From NCBI RefSeq assembly GCF_001039355.2, contig NW_019775445.1, forward strand, positions 138,612-202,611: a stretch of 64,000 nt of DNA. Reading direction: 5' to 3'. A program made the translations under genes and the position numbers. Shown piece after piece: positions 50,444 to 62,000 of the stretch (its first letter is position 1; the number at the start of each line of letters is the position of its first letter). The notes under the pieces are model-generated. The model made no database searches and had not been told where the DNA came from. It saw nothing but the letters and a program-made list of their open reading frames with translations. Source of the DNA: Lingula anatina (lineage: Eukaryota; Brachiopoda; Lingulata; Lingulida; Lingulidae).

Positions 50444-53400
50444 TTCAAATAAATATTAAATATGTAAGTAGTTAATTCAGTGGTATTCAATAAGACATAT
50501 GGAAACGTGTTCCATACCTTTCCATTACATGTGCTGGTTGAGACGTCACATGGTTTCCCTGTGTCAATACAGTGTGCTCCTTTGGTGTTTGGAGACACAT
50601 CACCTTCATTACTCTGGGCAAAGGCTGCTATGAACTTCCCCTGACCAAACAGAGGAATATATATATTAATGCAATGAACCATATGTAAACTAGGTTATGA
50701 GAATCAATACATTTAATTATAATTTCAATTTCAGTTACTTTTATTTTTCAAATCTGCCTTTTTATTTCATTTTGTTATGGGCCTAAATCGAAAGCTTTTT
50801 TGTTTCTTTTTTTTTTTTTTTTTTGAAAATCTTGTGTTAAGATTTTTTAAAGTTGCCAAAGTGAAGAGTTTATATTTCAGCTGCTTGCTGTAACAGTTAA
50901 TTAATTCAGAATCAATAAAACATTTGAAAAAATGCATATAGATACATACTGGTTATAGCCATTAATCACAGGACATCCTCCCTCTACATATTACCAATCA
51001 TAATGCAATTTTCTATTTATACTTTGTGAGACCAGTAATCATGTTGAAAATAATAATACTCTTGTAATTATATTTATTTTCGTAGCATTGTTCTTTTCTT
51101 TTTTATGTATTTTGAATTTTTTTTTATTTTGACTAATTAAAAAACTATATTCAACTTTCAGATACAGTGTCCAAATATGAGCGACATAGTAACTATAAGC
51201 CCCAGATTTACCTCTCCAGGCAGACTCCCTGGGTTCATCTCTCTTTCAAACAGCTGTGCTGCATATCCTTTGTTATCTCCACTTATATAACCATTGGTGT
51301 TGTTCATACTGGTGCAATGAACAGCAAACCAGCTGGAAATACAGTGTTAAGAGTGTTTGTGTGTCTCTTTATGATTAAAAAATTACTGAATCAGATATTA
51401 TTTTTTGACAAGACAAGATCTGTAAGGATTGAGGGTTTACCAAGAGACAAAAACACTCCACCATTTGATCATTTTTTGTTAAAAAGGAATAAAACCCTAC
51501 AGTAGTAACTGTAATAAAGAAAATATCATTAAATGTGATATACGGACCTGATCATACCAAGAGGCTGGCCATTTCCATCCACAAATTTTAAAACGGTCAT
51601 GTCCTTGTCCACATTGTAGTTGTATCTATAAAATTCATATTGAAAAAAAAAAATCAATATGAAAAGTATAAGAAAATTCAGGAACAAATGATATATTCTT
51701 ATATTCCATACTGTTTTTAAAAAATATGAAATAATGTGAAATATGAACTCTTGAAATTTTCTGTTATATTTTTGTACTTACTTTGCCTTCTCTCCTGGTG
51801 GGTTATTCAGGTATGCAGTAGGACTGCGGTTGATGTTGCTGTTCAGAAGTACTCCTGTGTTAATGTAAATATTTCCTGCAACCATGTTGTTGTGGGCATT
51901 TTGGATACTCTATAATTAAATTGACTTTTTTTATTTTGTGATTGAATAATCATGGTCAAAAAGATAACACATTGTGCCTGACTCTTGACTTGGTAATTGT
52001 AAATCCCTTAATCCAACTTGTTAAAATTATTTAAAATGGGGACTCTTTTTTCCTTGGTAGGTATATTAAAAATAACAAAAGCTCTCAAAATTTTACTTTG
52101 GCAGAAAAAAGTCAAAAGTCATTTTTGCTTCAACAGTCCTGGGATTCATTGATCAGATGGTTTTATTGATCCTAGAAATATGAAAATATAACATTTTTAC
52201 TTGTAAAAAAATTAGAATAAAAGTTTAATTGCTTGACGGCTGAAAAGTCCAGGGAATAAATGGTCCAAAGATTCTCTTATTTGTTCCAAAATTCTTCATG
52301 AGAAAGTGTTGCAACGTATACAATGCACGTTTGACGTTTATATAAATGAATGATTTTTCTGGAAAGTCTAAAAATTTTCTTTTAATCACCAAGGTATACC
52401 CAATCCAAAATCCTAAAAAAAGCATGTTTTTAACCAATTTTAGAACTTTAAATTTTAATCTTCATTGTCATGACAATAACTCGCCAGCCTCCCTCCACCT
52501 TCATTACAAGATTGACTCAAACATTAAAAACTTATATCTCAAAACCCGACTTAAAATGTCATTTTGCCAACAGTTTTGGATGCTATACAGTGTAGGGTCT
52601 ACCTTGATGATTACGAAAAGGCGTTGAAATTTCCAGAAATTTATATTTTGGTGTATAATACTCTTTAAACCGACATTGGATTTCAAAACAGTAAACTTTA
52701 AAATAACCATTTTTTTCGGCCAATGAACCATGGAACTATAGAACTGTATCGTGGTTTCGTCTTTACACAAGTGCATATACATGCAGTTCTAGTGAATAAT
52801 CCCAAAAGAGTTTGAAAGGTTCTCTTTCAACTCATTACTGTACTTGCATGAGGTGTACATGTATTTGGACTGAGATATTTCACTGATTTCTTCGTTAATA
52901 CTATAAATAAAACATAGAGAAAGAATATAATTTATGCTTACAAAACACAACAAGCGCAACAGCTCTTGGTGTTTGTCTCCGGGATAATGGTAGGGGAAGT
53001 GCTCCGACTGTTATTTTCAAACAGACGGGCGTGACAAATCCCTCTAGTAGCTCTAACCTTATGGTACGTAAGTCTTACCTTTACTATTCCATCAACAAGG
53101 GGATCCAAACTCTCCTCCACAAAGCCAAGGGATGTGACATCAAACAACACATACCGGTGATATCCCCCAGGACCAGAGTGAGTATGGGTTCCACTCACGC
53201 AGACATTGGTTTCATCATAAAGACCATTGTAGAGAGTCTTCAGCTTATTAGCAACCTAAGTGTAGACGTTACTGAAGTAAACATAACAGAACCGCTTGCG
53301 GGGACTCAGTTTTTTCAAAATCACATATATATATATATATAGTTTACAATTATGTCTCAAACAATATTTCATCATTTTTGATAATTGGATTGTAATTTCT

Positions 53401-55638
53401 GTCCAAAAATCGCGCTTTTACGCGAAAAGAAACATACGAAATAAATTAATATAATATATTGATAAAAATGAAATCAGAACAGAATAATCACCAAGTGATA
53501 TATTACTGTTTTTTCTCCTTTTTTTCTGCTTTATATGTATCATCCGTTTATTTTTCAAATATGGTAAATAGTTAGAGGAAAATGACAATAACGGACGGCA
53601 GATCATTTTTGTTGATCTCAATTCTATGTCGCACGAACGATCCATAATCTGAGCGGTAATATTTATCGCAGACAAAAATCTATTCTACCTTGTATTCCGC
53701 AATATTGATAAACTTTAAAAATTAACAACAATTGTGAAACTAATCGATATATTTTGAATTACAATAATGCAACGACAAATATTAATAAGTGTAGTGCACT
53801 GTACAACACACTGGAGAGCCAACTCTATGATATTAAATAGTAATAACGTCCATTAAAATAGACCAAATTATCACAGAAAATGATATTGGTTGAGAGTGCA
53901 TAGCACGGTTTTAACACAAAATATTTTTCGTGGATATTTTCTATAAACTTTACCTTCTTTTTCATAATATCAGATATCATACATGCATCAACATTGACGA
54001 AGACTACCCTGGACGTCTTAGCAGCGTCAGCAATAATAAATGCCCTGCTATACAGACGCATATGGATCCCATGGCTTTTTTGGGATGGATTGGCATACCC
54101 CATCTAAAATCAACGACAGAATTATTATGACAACTGAACGACTACGTTTTTCCATGTTTGTTGAAAGTGGATATCATATATTGCCTATAAAAAAGAGAAG
54201 AAATAAGTCCAGTAAAGGAACGAAATTTCCCGATACGTGACATCATTTTGTGGTTTTCTTCATCTATTTAAAAAGAAAAAGGGGGGGGGGAACCTAAGGG
54301 GGTCGAGAGATATTTCACTGAGTCGAAAAAAACAAAGCGTGGTCAAAGTGACTAAAAATTTTTAGTCCCAGCTCACTGTCAAATATAACAGATGGAATAA
54401 GATCCATTTACCACACCTTCTGACTTACCATTTGGTCATATCAGTATAATTTATGATGAGTTAAACACACTGAAAAAACTATACTTTCCCTCGTCTATTA
54501 CCGGATAATAGTTTGGACAAACCAGGTGAGTCTTTCTGCTTAATCACTTGCAGACAAAAACGAGGGATGCGGATCAGGGCTCCGTATCTCGAAAGGTTCG
54601 CTATGTTGCGCACGTGTGCAAGCGTCTCGATTCCCTATATCACTCGCCCATACTCGTCCCATATAATGCATTGTGCCTCTACTTGATATAGCGATTCGCA
54701 ATACGCGATGCTTTCGAGATATGGGGCCCAGGCCGAAAAGGGTGGGAGGGTGTCAACATGTAAGTAAACAAATCAAAAGATCAATAATACAAAATAATAG
54801 ATTAGAAATATTCCATCAAATTCTTTTTCTAAAAGACAAATGCATGATCTCTCAGTGTTTCTTTTCTGCTTATTCCTTATTTATAATACATTCTTCACTT
54901 TTTATGACTCGATATTCCGATATTCCCTGGCTCTTTTTCGTTAAGTTAAGTTAAATTAGTATATTGTACAATTATAATAATCCCCACTATTGAGCTTAGG
55001 CGAAAATATAACGGTGGGCACATACAACATGTGTTGAGGAACCGGCGAAAATTCACCAATTGCAAAAATATTTGTCTCTTTGAGAGAACTCGGACTAAGA
55101 AAGGATGTTAATGTTTTTAATTGTATATTATTACTCTGCCTATGGTAACGGCCACCCTCATGAGTCCAGTAAAAGCGAATAAGGTCAATTTGTGGTTTAA
55201 AAATTAGTGTATCGCAAATGAAAACAACTCAGTTAAGTCGTGGTCTAGAATAATTAGAATATTAAATTAGAATATTAATTACTTAGCAGAATTTAGGCAT
55301 ACACACGGCGAAGGAAACAGCCGAACCCCCGGCCCCCCCCCCACCACACACACACAGCCCACCCCTAACCATTACTACCACAGTCGGATTCTCACACTAT
55401 TTGCACAGAACTATTAAAAGCTTTATTTTATTATTTTTTTTCCGAAAGTAGAATTACAAAATCAACGCAAAATAATAAAAAAAAAAACCTCCAAAAAAAG
55501 GTTTACCATATTGACTTCTGCTGCTGGTCCCGTAACATCAGCGATCCCTGTCCCTATGTAATAATTAGCAACTCCATAGCAGCCAGTGACCAAATAAAAA
55601 AGAAAAATGATTTTCCAGGCTGATACACGGTCCACCAT
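45116..55638 (-). CDS. ASAH2: Neutral ceramidase, gene 1, 19 exons, 696 aa (with first exon 1a)
   Basis: Exons (high..low): 1a 55638-55507, then 54103-53954, 53255-53079, 51909-51782, 51625-51548, 51332-51212, 50640-50518, 50331-50245, 50039-49935, 49714-49633, 49446-49334, 48810-48716, 48357-48318, 47751-47653, 47145-47050, 46763-46620, 46401-46348, 45550-45465, 45296-45116. They total 2091 nt with consistent phases. The enzyme hydrolyses ceramide to sphingosine and fatty acid at the plasma membrane or outside the cell. The leader IIFLFYLVTGCYG suits secretion and is followed by YYIGTGIADVTGPAAEVNM. The zinc-site block SGTHTHSGPGG is at 115-125; the catalytic hexapeptide GDVSPN is at 275-280 (Ser278), the motif assigned to human Ser354. 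The C-terminal immunoglobulin-like domain has SFLTVE, DADWET and GTYRIRHFG. Human ASAH2 is longer because of an N-terminal anchor and mucin box, absent here, so a soluble secreted form is likely. The TTG-initiated extension was not used. Confidence 0.95.
45795..46340 (+). repeat. Dispersed repeat, copy 2, in ceramidase intron
   Basis: It starts with an AACCTCC...GAGGTT hairpin and a TTACCCCCATTTGTC block, carries TTATGGATGGATTTTG, and ends GCCAGAGGTCTGCACTCTG. It is related to 26640-26800. Its right end stops only a few bases from the exon at 46348-46401. Confidence 0.6.
47508..47534. repeat. Poly-A run
   Basis: A long A homopolymer in a ceramidase gene 1 intron. Confidence 0.9.
47999..48037. 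repeat. (TA)n microsatellite
   Basis: TA dinucleotides in a ceramidase gene 1 intron. Confidence 0.95.
49521..49558. repeat. (GT)n microsatellite
   Basis: GT dinucleotides in a ceramidase gene 1 intron. Confidence 0.95.
50376..50442. repeat. (TA)n microsatellite
   Basis: A TA tract of more than 60 bp between two ceramidase gene 1 exons; probably length-polymorphic. Confidence 0.95.
54575..54731. mobile_element. MITE-like element with imperfect inverted repeats (GTATCTCGAAAG)
   Basis: The left arm reads CAGGGCTCCGTATCTCGAAA and the reverse complement of the right arm reads CTGGGCCCCATATCTCGAAA, with similarity continuing through CGC...TTGCG. It lies between first exon 1a and exon 2 of ceramidase gene 1 and is non-coding. 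Confidence 0.6.
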
Positions 55639-55710
55639 TTCGGTCAATTATACCAGTATAAGTGATTCTATGACATTGACACGTATCTCTTAAATGTGCA
55701 ATGTAAACAT

Positions 55711-55742
55711 CTAAACCGGGTCAGCCAGCTGGCACTTTTTCG
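55711..55742 (-). promoter_or_regulatory. Candidate promoter block of ceramidase first exon 1a
   Basis: The inverted repeat GCCAGCTGGC (55724-55733) next to AAAAAGTGCC on the minus strand matches the block upstream of exon 1b. The TATA equivalent is degenerate (AAAAAG). It lies about 90 bp upstream of the exon 1a start codon. Confidence 0.45.
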
Positions 55743-56691
55743 GGGCTAGTCAAATGGTGGGCGGATGGACCTCCGTAGAACACTTCTCTTAACTCATCTA
55801 CAGCCGGCACTTCGAACAATAGGATAATTCAACCTGTATTTCGCTTACACGCTCCACTGTATTTTCATACTCTTCGTTACGTTCTTCCTGTTGTTCGAAG
55901 CGTCAGCCGTGGGATAAGTCAGTTACAACTACTCATCGTCTACTGAGTGCACGACTCGTGTTGTAAATGCTAAATAAATCATAGTCAAATATATCCATTA
56001 TATTCTATTTGTAAGGACTAAATCGACATCCACATCCTTATGAGGAAAGCTTATCTCTTTGTTTCCAAAAAGGGGAATTTTGTACGCAATTTGAAATGTA
56101 GGGACGTGATTTTAATTTACATTCAAGGATTTGAATATGATTATCACTGAAAACTCCGCAAATATTATGCTGATTTAAAGAACAAGTTGTGCAAAGTATC
56201 CCAACGTTTTTTATTAATATATCTTCCATTCCTAAAAGCAATAGGTATACTTTCAGGTGATACTAATAGACGTAAAAACTCCTAAATTCAAAACCACGTA
56301 GTGTTGTTTTTGGATCGTTTGGCACTTATCAAATATTTCACTAACGTTACAAATATATCATATATATCATTAAGCTAACAGTAAAACATCAGTCAGAGAA
56401 AGTCGGAATCAAACCAACTTAGATTAAAGAAAAAGTTACTTTTCTCATTTTATCATCCCGTTACCAGCAAAACAAACATCAACAAAAATGTTCAATATCA
56501 ATCTCATATGTCAGTCAAAAGCGTTTCAATTTTCACTCTTGTAATCTAATGCCTTTCTTTCTGATCAAAGTTTAAGTCTAAATTTCAACAGTATGTGAAC
56601 AAATTGTATTATATTAATGGCGAGCTTCATCTTGTCTTTTTAAAACACAGAAAAACAAAAATAGACATAAGACATCATAGAAAAGGTTTAC

Positions 56692-56832
56692 CATATTGAC
56701 TTCTGCCGCAGGTCCCGTAACATCGGCGATCCCTGCCCCTATGTAATAATTAGCAACTCCTTGGCAATCAGTGGCCAAACAAGCCAAAAAACAGGCAAAC
56801 AATATATGCCTAGCTAACACACAGTTCATCAT
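56692..56832 (-). CDS. Alternative first exon 1b of neutral ceramidase gene 1
   Basis: The exon encodes MMNCVLARHILFACFLACLA then TDCQGVANYYIGAGIADV and ends EVNM before the donor GTAAACC, in phase 0 like exon 1a. Its 3' half is nearly identical to exon 1a at protein and DNA level, whereas the signal peptides are unrelated. Spliced to 54103-53954 it would give a 699-aa protein. No further ceramidase exon lies between it and exon 1a, so an alternative first exon of gene 1 is the simplest reading; a relic of another tandem copy is the alternative. Confidence 0.75.
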
Positions 56833-56901
56833 CTTGGTTAATCACACATGTGATTACATGGCATGCAGCTCGTCGAGGTGTAACTTAACAAACTAAACTG
56901 G

Positions 56902-56923
56902 GCCAGCTTGCTGGCACTTTATA
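56902..56923 (-). promoter_or_regulatory. Candidate promoter of ceramidase first exon 1b
   Basis: On the minus strand TATAAAG (56923-56917) is followed by GCCAGCAAGCTGGC (56915-56902), a perfect inverted repeat with a 2-bp spacer. The TATA box is about 85 bp upstream of the exon 1b ATG. Confidence 0.5.
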
Positions 56924-59027
56924 GGGATCTACTTTCCAGGTCGTGAATCTAAACGGTGGGTGTATGCAAAGTAGTAGCCTACTCTATAAAAGGCCAACTA
57001 AGCGATGGCATTAATTTCATATCAAAATTCTGGATAGTACAAAATATTGCCATGAATTAGCCATATCTGTGAATGTCAATATAAAAAATTCGATAAACAA
57101 TAAATCAGTGTCTCTTGTAAAAGGTGGGTGTATATAATTTTTAAGAACATTATTATTAACATCAATTCTTGTCCAGATATTCTTTTAAAGCAATCACCTA
57201 TTCTGCAAATAACGCTGAGTATCCAGGGAAAAATCAAAACCAATTATTGGTTATAAATGAGCGACAATTGGTTTTGATGCGACGCGGGTGTGGAAGACTG
57301 AATTTAACCTGTATGCACGTGTGCGTGCAAACGGGCTTAATTGAGCTCTTTGGGGTCATATCAATTTGGCGATTTAACAGCATAACAAACAAAAATGCCT
57401 CCGTTACTGTTCGTCTTTTCTCTATGCAGAGGGGGCGACAATTGAGTTCATGGTGCTATTTATGGAAAAAAGTGGTTTAAATTATCCCCCTTGACATACA
57501 GTACGTCTGTTGGCGTAAATCATCATCCGCTTCCTTCAAAAACACACGAAACTCTATTGTCATTATGAAAAAGCCATCGTAACTGTTCTTTTACGCGAGA
57601 GTCCGTCTTAGGAGGGATGGGCGACTATTGGCTATGAGGTATAATTTGTATGACTTCAAACACTGACGTGCATTATGTATTCACCGTCTTGGACAGCAAC
57701 CCACGTAAATACCCATAATTTACGACAGGTAAGACGTGACTGAAAATCGTGTAACTGTCACTGGGTTTTTCATCTCCACAATGTTAGGCCTACATTTTGA
57801 AATGACTTTGTTGCGGTGCGTGAAAAAAATACACCCATATATAAAACACACCTAGACTTTTAAAGTAAAAACGAAACGTCCATGAGTGACGTACAAAATC
57901 AGTCGTCAGGCGACCTGGGAAATAAAACGATTTAGTAATATACAGAAACTGACACATTCACATACATATTATATAAACTGACAGTAATCGTAGTGGATCC
58001 CCCAAAAGCCCCCGATCCATGCATGTGTGGTATTCAAAGAATGCGTGTCTGTTCTTCAGAAAGCAGCGGCGCTTTTCTTCCAAGCGGCTGTCGTTAGTGG
58101 TGATCGCAAATTTTGTTTGAAAAGTCGATTTCGCGAACGAGGTCCATAACAAAAATCACAAGTTTCGTAACTGAAGTGAGCAGGGACTTCTGAAACAGTA
58201 TACAAAATTAAAGTATGAGCCATAAACAATTTTGTAACAGACTACTAGCGCACCCTGTGGCCAGAGAGTACAGGAGCTGTTGGACTTGTTACGTGAAGTC
58301 GTGACTAAAATTGATAAATCTTGGGGGATATTCTCAAAACACCATGCACTGCTTCAATTTGCCTTTATTTCGTTTTACCGTCAACGATCATAAAGTTTCA
58401 TCTGATTTAAGAAATTGAAAACATAAGGAAAGTATATTATCTGAATGATGACCAAATAAAGTACGATAAAAAATACCTGAGTTTATGGTTTTAGTAAGTA
58501 GAAAGGCATAACGTTAAGACACGAATGAAGATTTTTAAATTGATAAAAACACGGCTTTATATTGCAAAATTCGCATGTGCCATTCTAACGTTTTACTGCT
58601 GAAAGACTTAATATGATGGTACAGAGAAAGAAAACTGCAATTTATCACTCACTGCACGATCAGAAAAAAGAAAATTTTAAAAACTATGATTGCATTTGAG
58701 TGTCACTTCTTTACGACAAAAGTCTCATATAGTTTGATTGTTTAAATATTATACATTTTCAGGAACACATGGACAATAAATAAACAGTGGATGAAAAAAG
58801 AATAATCATAAATACTAAATTTAGCAATATTTAGGAATTAAATTGCACAGTACAATTTCCTTACATATAATCTGCTTAAATATTGGCTTATCGATAGCAG
58901 CTGACCACATCAATATGTGTACAACTTTTTAAAATACTTTATCAAAACATTTACCCTTGAGAATAACTGTACACTCGTATGTAGGCCTATGGCAATTTGA
59001 AGACTTGGATTTCAATTATGTTAGCTT
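56924..59027. other. Spacer between the two ceramidase genes
   Basis: It holds the 3' UTR of ceramidase gene 2 at its right end and the upstream region of exon 1b at its left. I found no exon in between. TAGGCCTA occurs at 57785 and 58982. Confidence 0.5.
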
Positions 59028-62000
59028 TTACGCTACATTTTCATTAAGTTCTGACTGCATCTTGACATGCTTCAAGAACTTCAAATAGCTTTGAATGCCT
59101 TTCTTCTCGGACAGGGGAGATGCTGCAACTTGGAATATATCTGTGGAGCCTTCAAATGGAGTTATGGAGCCACCAATCATGCTTTTTGATGATCCAAAAT
59201 GGCGTATTCTATAGGTGCCTGGCATCTGCTGATCTGGTATATTCCATGTGATAACAGAAATGCTTTCCCCAAGTATTGTGGATGTGCGTTCCCAATGGTA
59301 ACTAAACAAGAAATTCAAGTCAAAAGCTTAATTAACATCTACATTTTTTTACAAAAATACTGAAAAATAATTAGACTGCAAAGAACCACCTCAACTGTCA
59401 CTTTTGTAAATACCCAGTTTATTACTAATACGAAATAAACGGTAGCTTTTACTACACTGTTGTAACACATAATTCAGTCGGTTAACTATGAGTATGTCGG
59501 AAGTGACTGCTAGCTTTTACTGTATTATTACAACATATAATTCTGTGACTTGGTTACCTAGTTTCCCAATCTGCATCAGTAAACATAGTTTTCCAGCTTC
59601 CATCACTCTGTTTCATCTCCACTGTGAGGAAACTCTTACCACTCTGAAATCACCAACATTGAACATGTACTAAACAAAACTCACAAAAGGCAGCAAACTA
59701 TGTATATTTTATCCCAACAAGACTTGTAGTACTTTATATGGTACTTTATATGGCTTTCAATATCTTTAAGCACCCAAATCACCCAGGCACGTAGGCAATG
59801 GGGGTTCGGGGTTCAAAACAACAAAACTTTTGGTTAGTAAAAGTCCATTTTGAATCAATATTTGTTCTAGGTTCTATGCCATGTCTGAACTTGGGTTAAC
59901 TAAGGGGATAAAAAGGTCCAGTTTATCAGAAAAAGAACCCCCTCTGAAATTGACGGTCATTGGCTTGTTACCCTTACCATTAAGTTGTTCCTGGGGTTTG
60001 CACTAATGAAGGAAACTTCTACTGTACCTCCCTGGAAAATATAAATCAATGTGCTTTCTAACAAATAAACAAAAGTGAGATTATACACTTCAGAATCTTG
60101 TATAATCCACAAGTTATTTCTTCCATTTGATGATTTTTATATATATTTTTGAAGGCATGACATTGACACAGTTTTAAAAATTCTAATCTAGCAATTTCTA
60201 TTCCAAACAAATGATTACACATTTTAAGTAAACAATTTATATAAAATTTCTGTTATAATTACCGGCATATATTTAGGGTTAGGCTTTTTGACAACATCAC
60301 CAAAATTCTGTCCCATTGGTGCATGATCAAACAGCACAGGAGGTAGGAAAGAAAACAATTCCTTCATAAAATTTGGAGGACTAGGTCCAACTGGCACAGG
60401 AGACCCCTAAAAAAGTAAAAAAAAATCTAAGGATTTTAACTTTCAATTTCATAAATTTCATAAGCATTTTTCATATTTAATTTATCTGACAACACTTAAG
60501 CAAAAACAGATGTAATGTAAAAAGGGAAATGTACCTTTTATGACAACTAAAGATGAGTTTCATACATTTCTTTCTCTTCCCTTTTGATAAAAAAATTCTT
60601 ATTCATTGTCAGTGGCTGACTTTAGTTGCTAAATGAGATGTACATTCATAGTCCCTCCTGTTCCTTACCCTAGCCATTGCCACAGTCAATGTTTTAAACT
60701 TCTGAATATAGGCCTGTAATGTGTGGGGGCCAAATATGGTTGATGCACCTTCGTATCTCTGAATCTGAAATACAGAATCAAAATCTAAGTTCACATTCAA
60801 CTTTTAGGCTTTACACTAACCTTGAAGAATTTTACAAACAAACTTTATTACCCAATTTGTCAGTGAAGTAAGAAAATCTCTATACTCTTCAACTATTTTC
60901 ACAAAGTGAACAAAAAACTAATCAGCTAGTATGTGTAGTGCAAAATAAAAGGTTTCCTGAATAACAAACAGTAAAAATCTCACTTTTTGGTCAGTCTTGT
61001 CTACATCAGTTTGTGGGAGGGCAAGAAGCATGGCAGATGTAAGCTCAACATTGTGACATTGTGATAATTAAGCTTTTGAATTGAATTTCATTGTGTTTTT
61101 TATTGATAATCTACATGAACTCAATACATATTTTTCATTGTTCAGACTCACCTGATATTCCTCATATGTTGCAATGTAATCTGCATAGGCATTAGACAGT
61201 CCAGCAACAACAGTGGTGGTGTTGGAGGGGAAACCATGCTGGATGGCAATCTAAAAAAAAAAAATTCCTGAAGTAGTATAAAACTTATCTAGTTATCTAA
61301 TGATGTAAATGTCGCATACAGCTCTGAAGTATCCCTTAGCAAGTTTTGCTGCATGGAATATCAACTAAAGCAAGTCAAATTTTTGTCTGGTTAAATTTAC
61401 ACTAAATGTGAGATGTTATGTATTATTTGCAGTGAGTATGATGTTTGGTTTTAACACATGTATTTCATAATTTGCACATTTCATCAATTATATTAAATAA
61501 GGTCTTTATTTCTGTAAATTAGGCCTACGGCCTTATATTACAATCGATATTACTTATAAAATAAAGGTGTATATATTTGCTACCTCAGTAATTGCATTTC
61601 TCAACCTTCTTCCTGACATGGTGCTGAAAGATTAGAAAATCAAAACTATTTTTCCAAAACTTGAACAAATCAGAGTTTCATCAATTTTTTTACTTATATT
61701 ATCCATCATAAATTTTCTGTGTTGAATAACAATGCTAATAACAGTCATGTTTGATTTGGTCTTTCAGGAGAAATACACATCCCCACTGTATATAAGTTAC
61801 CTAAATTCTCCAGGAACTGCTAGTATCATCAGCTCCCCAATCCTCAGAATCTGAGTGGGAACTACACTTGGTTGCCATGGATATGGGAAAGAAATCTGTT
61901 GAAAACCACACAATATTGTGAGAACATTAAAGACCAAAAATCAGTATTTTCATAAGAGGTAAACTAAAATCAAAACTTTCATTAGATGCAAACTATAATC

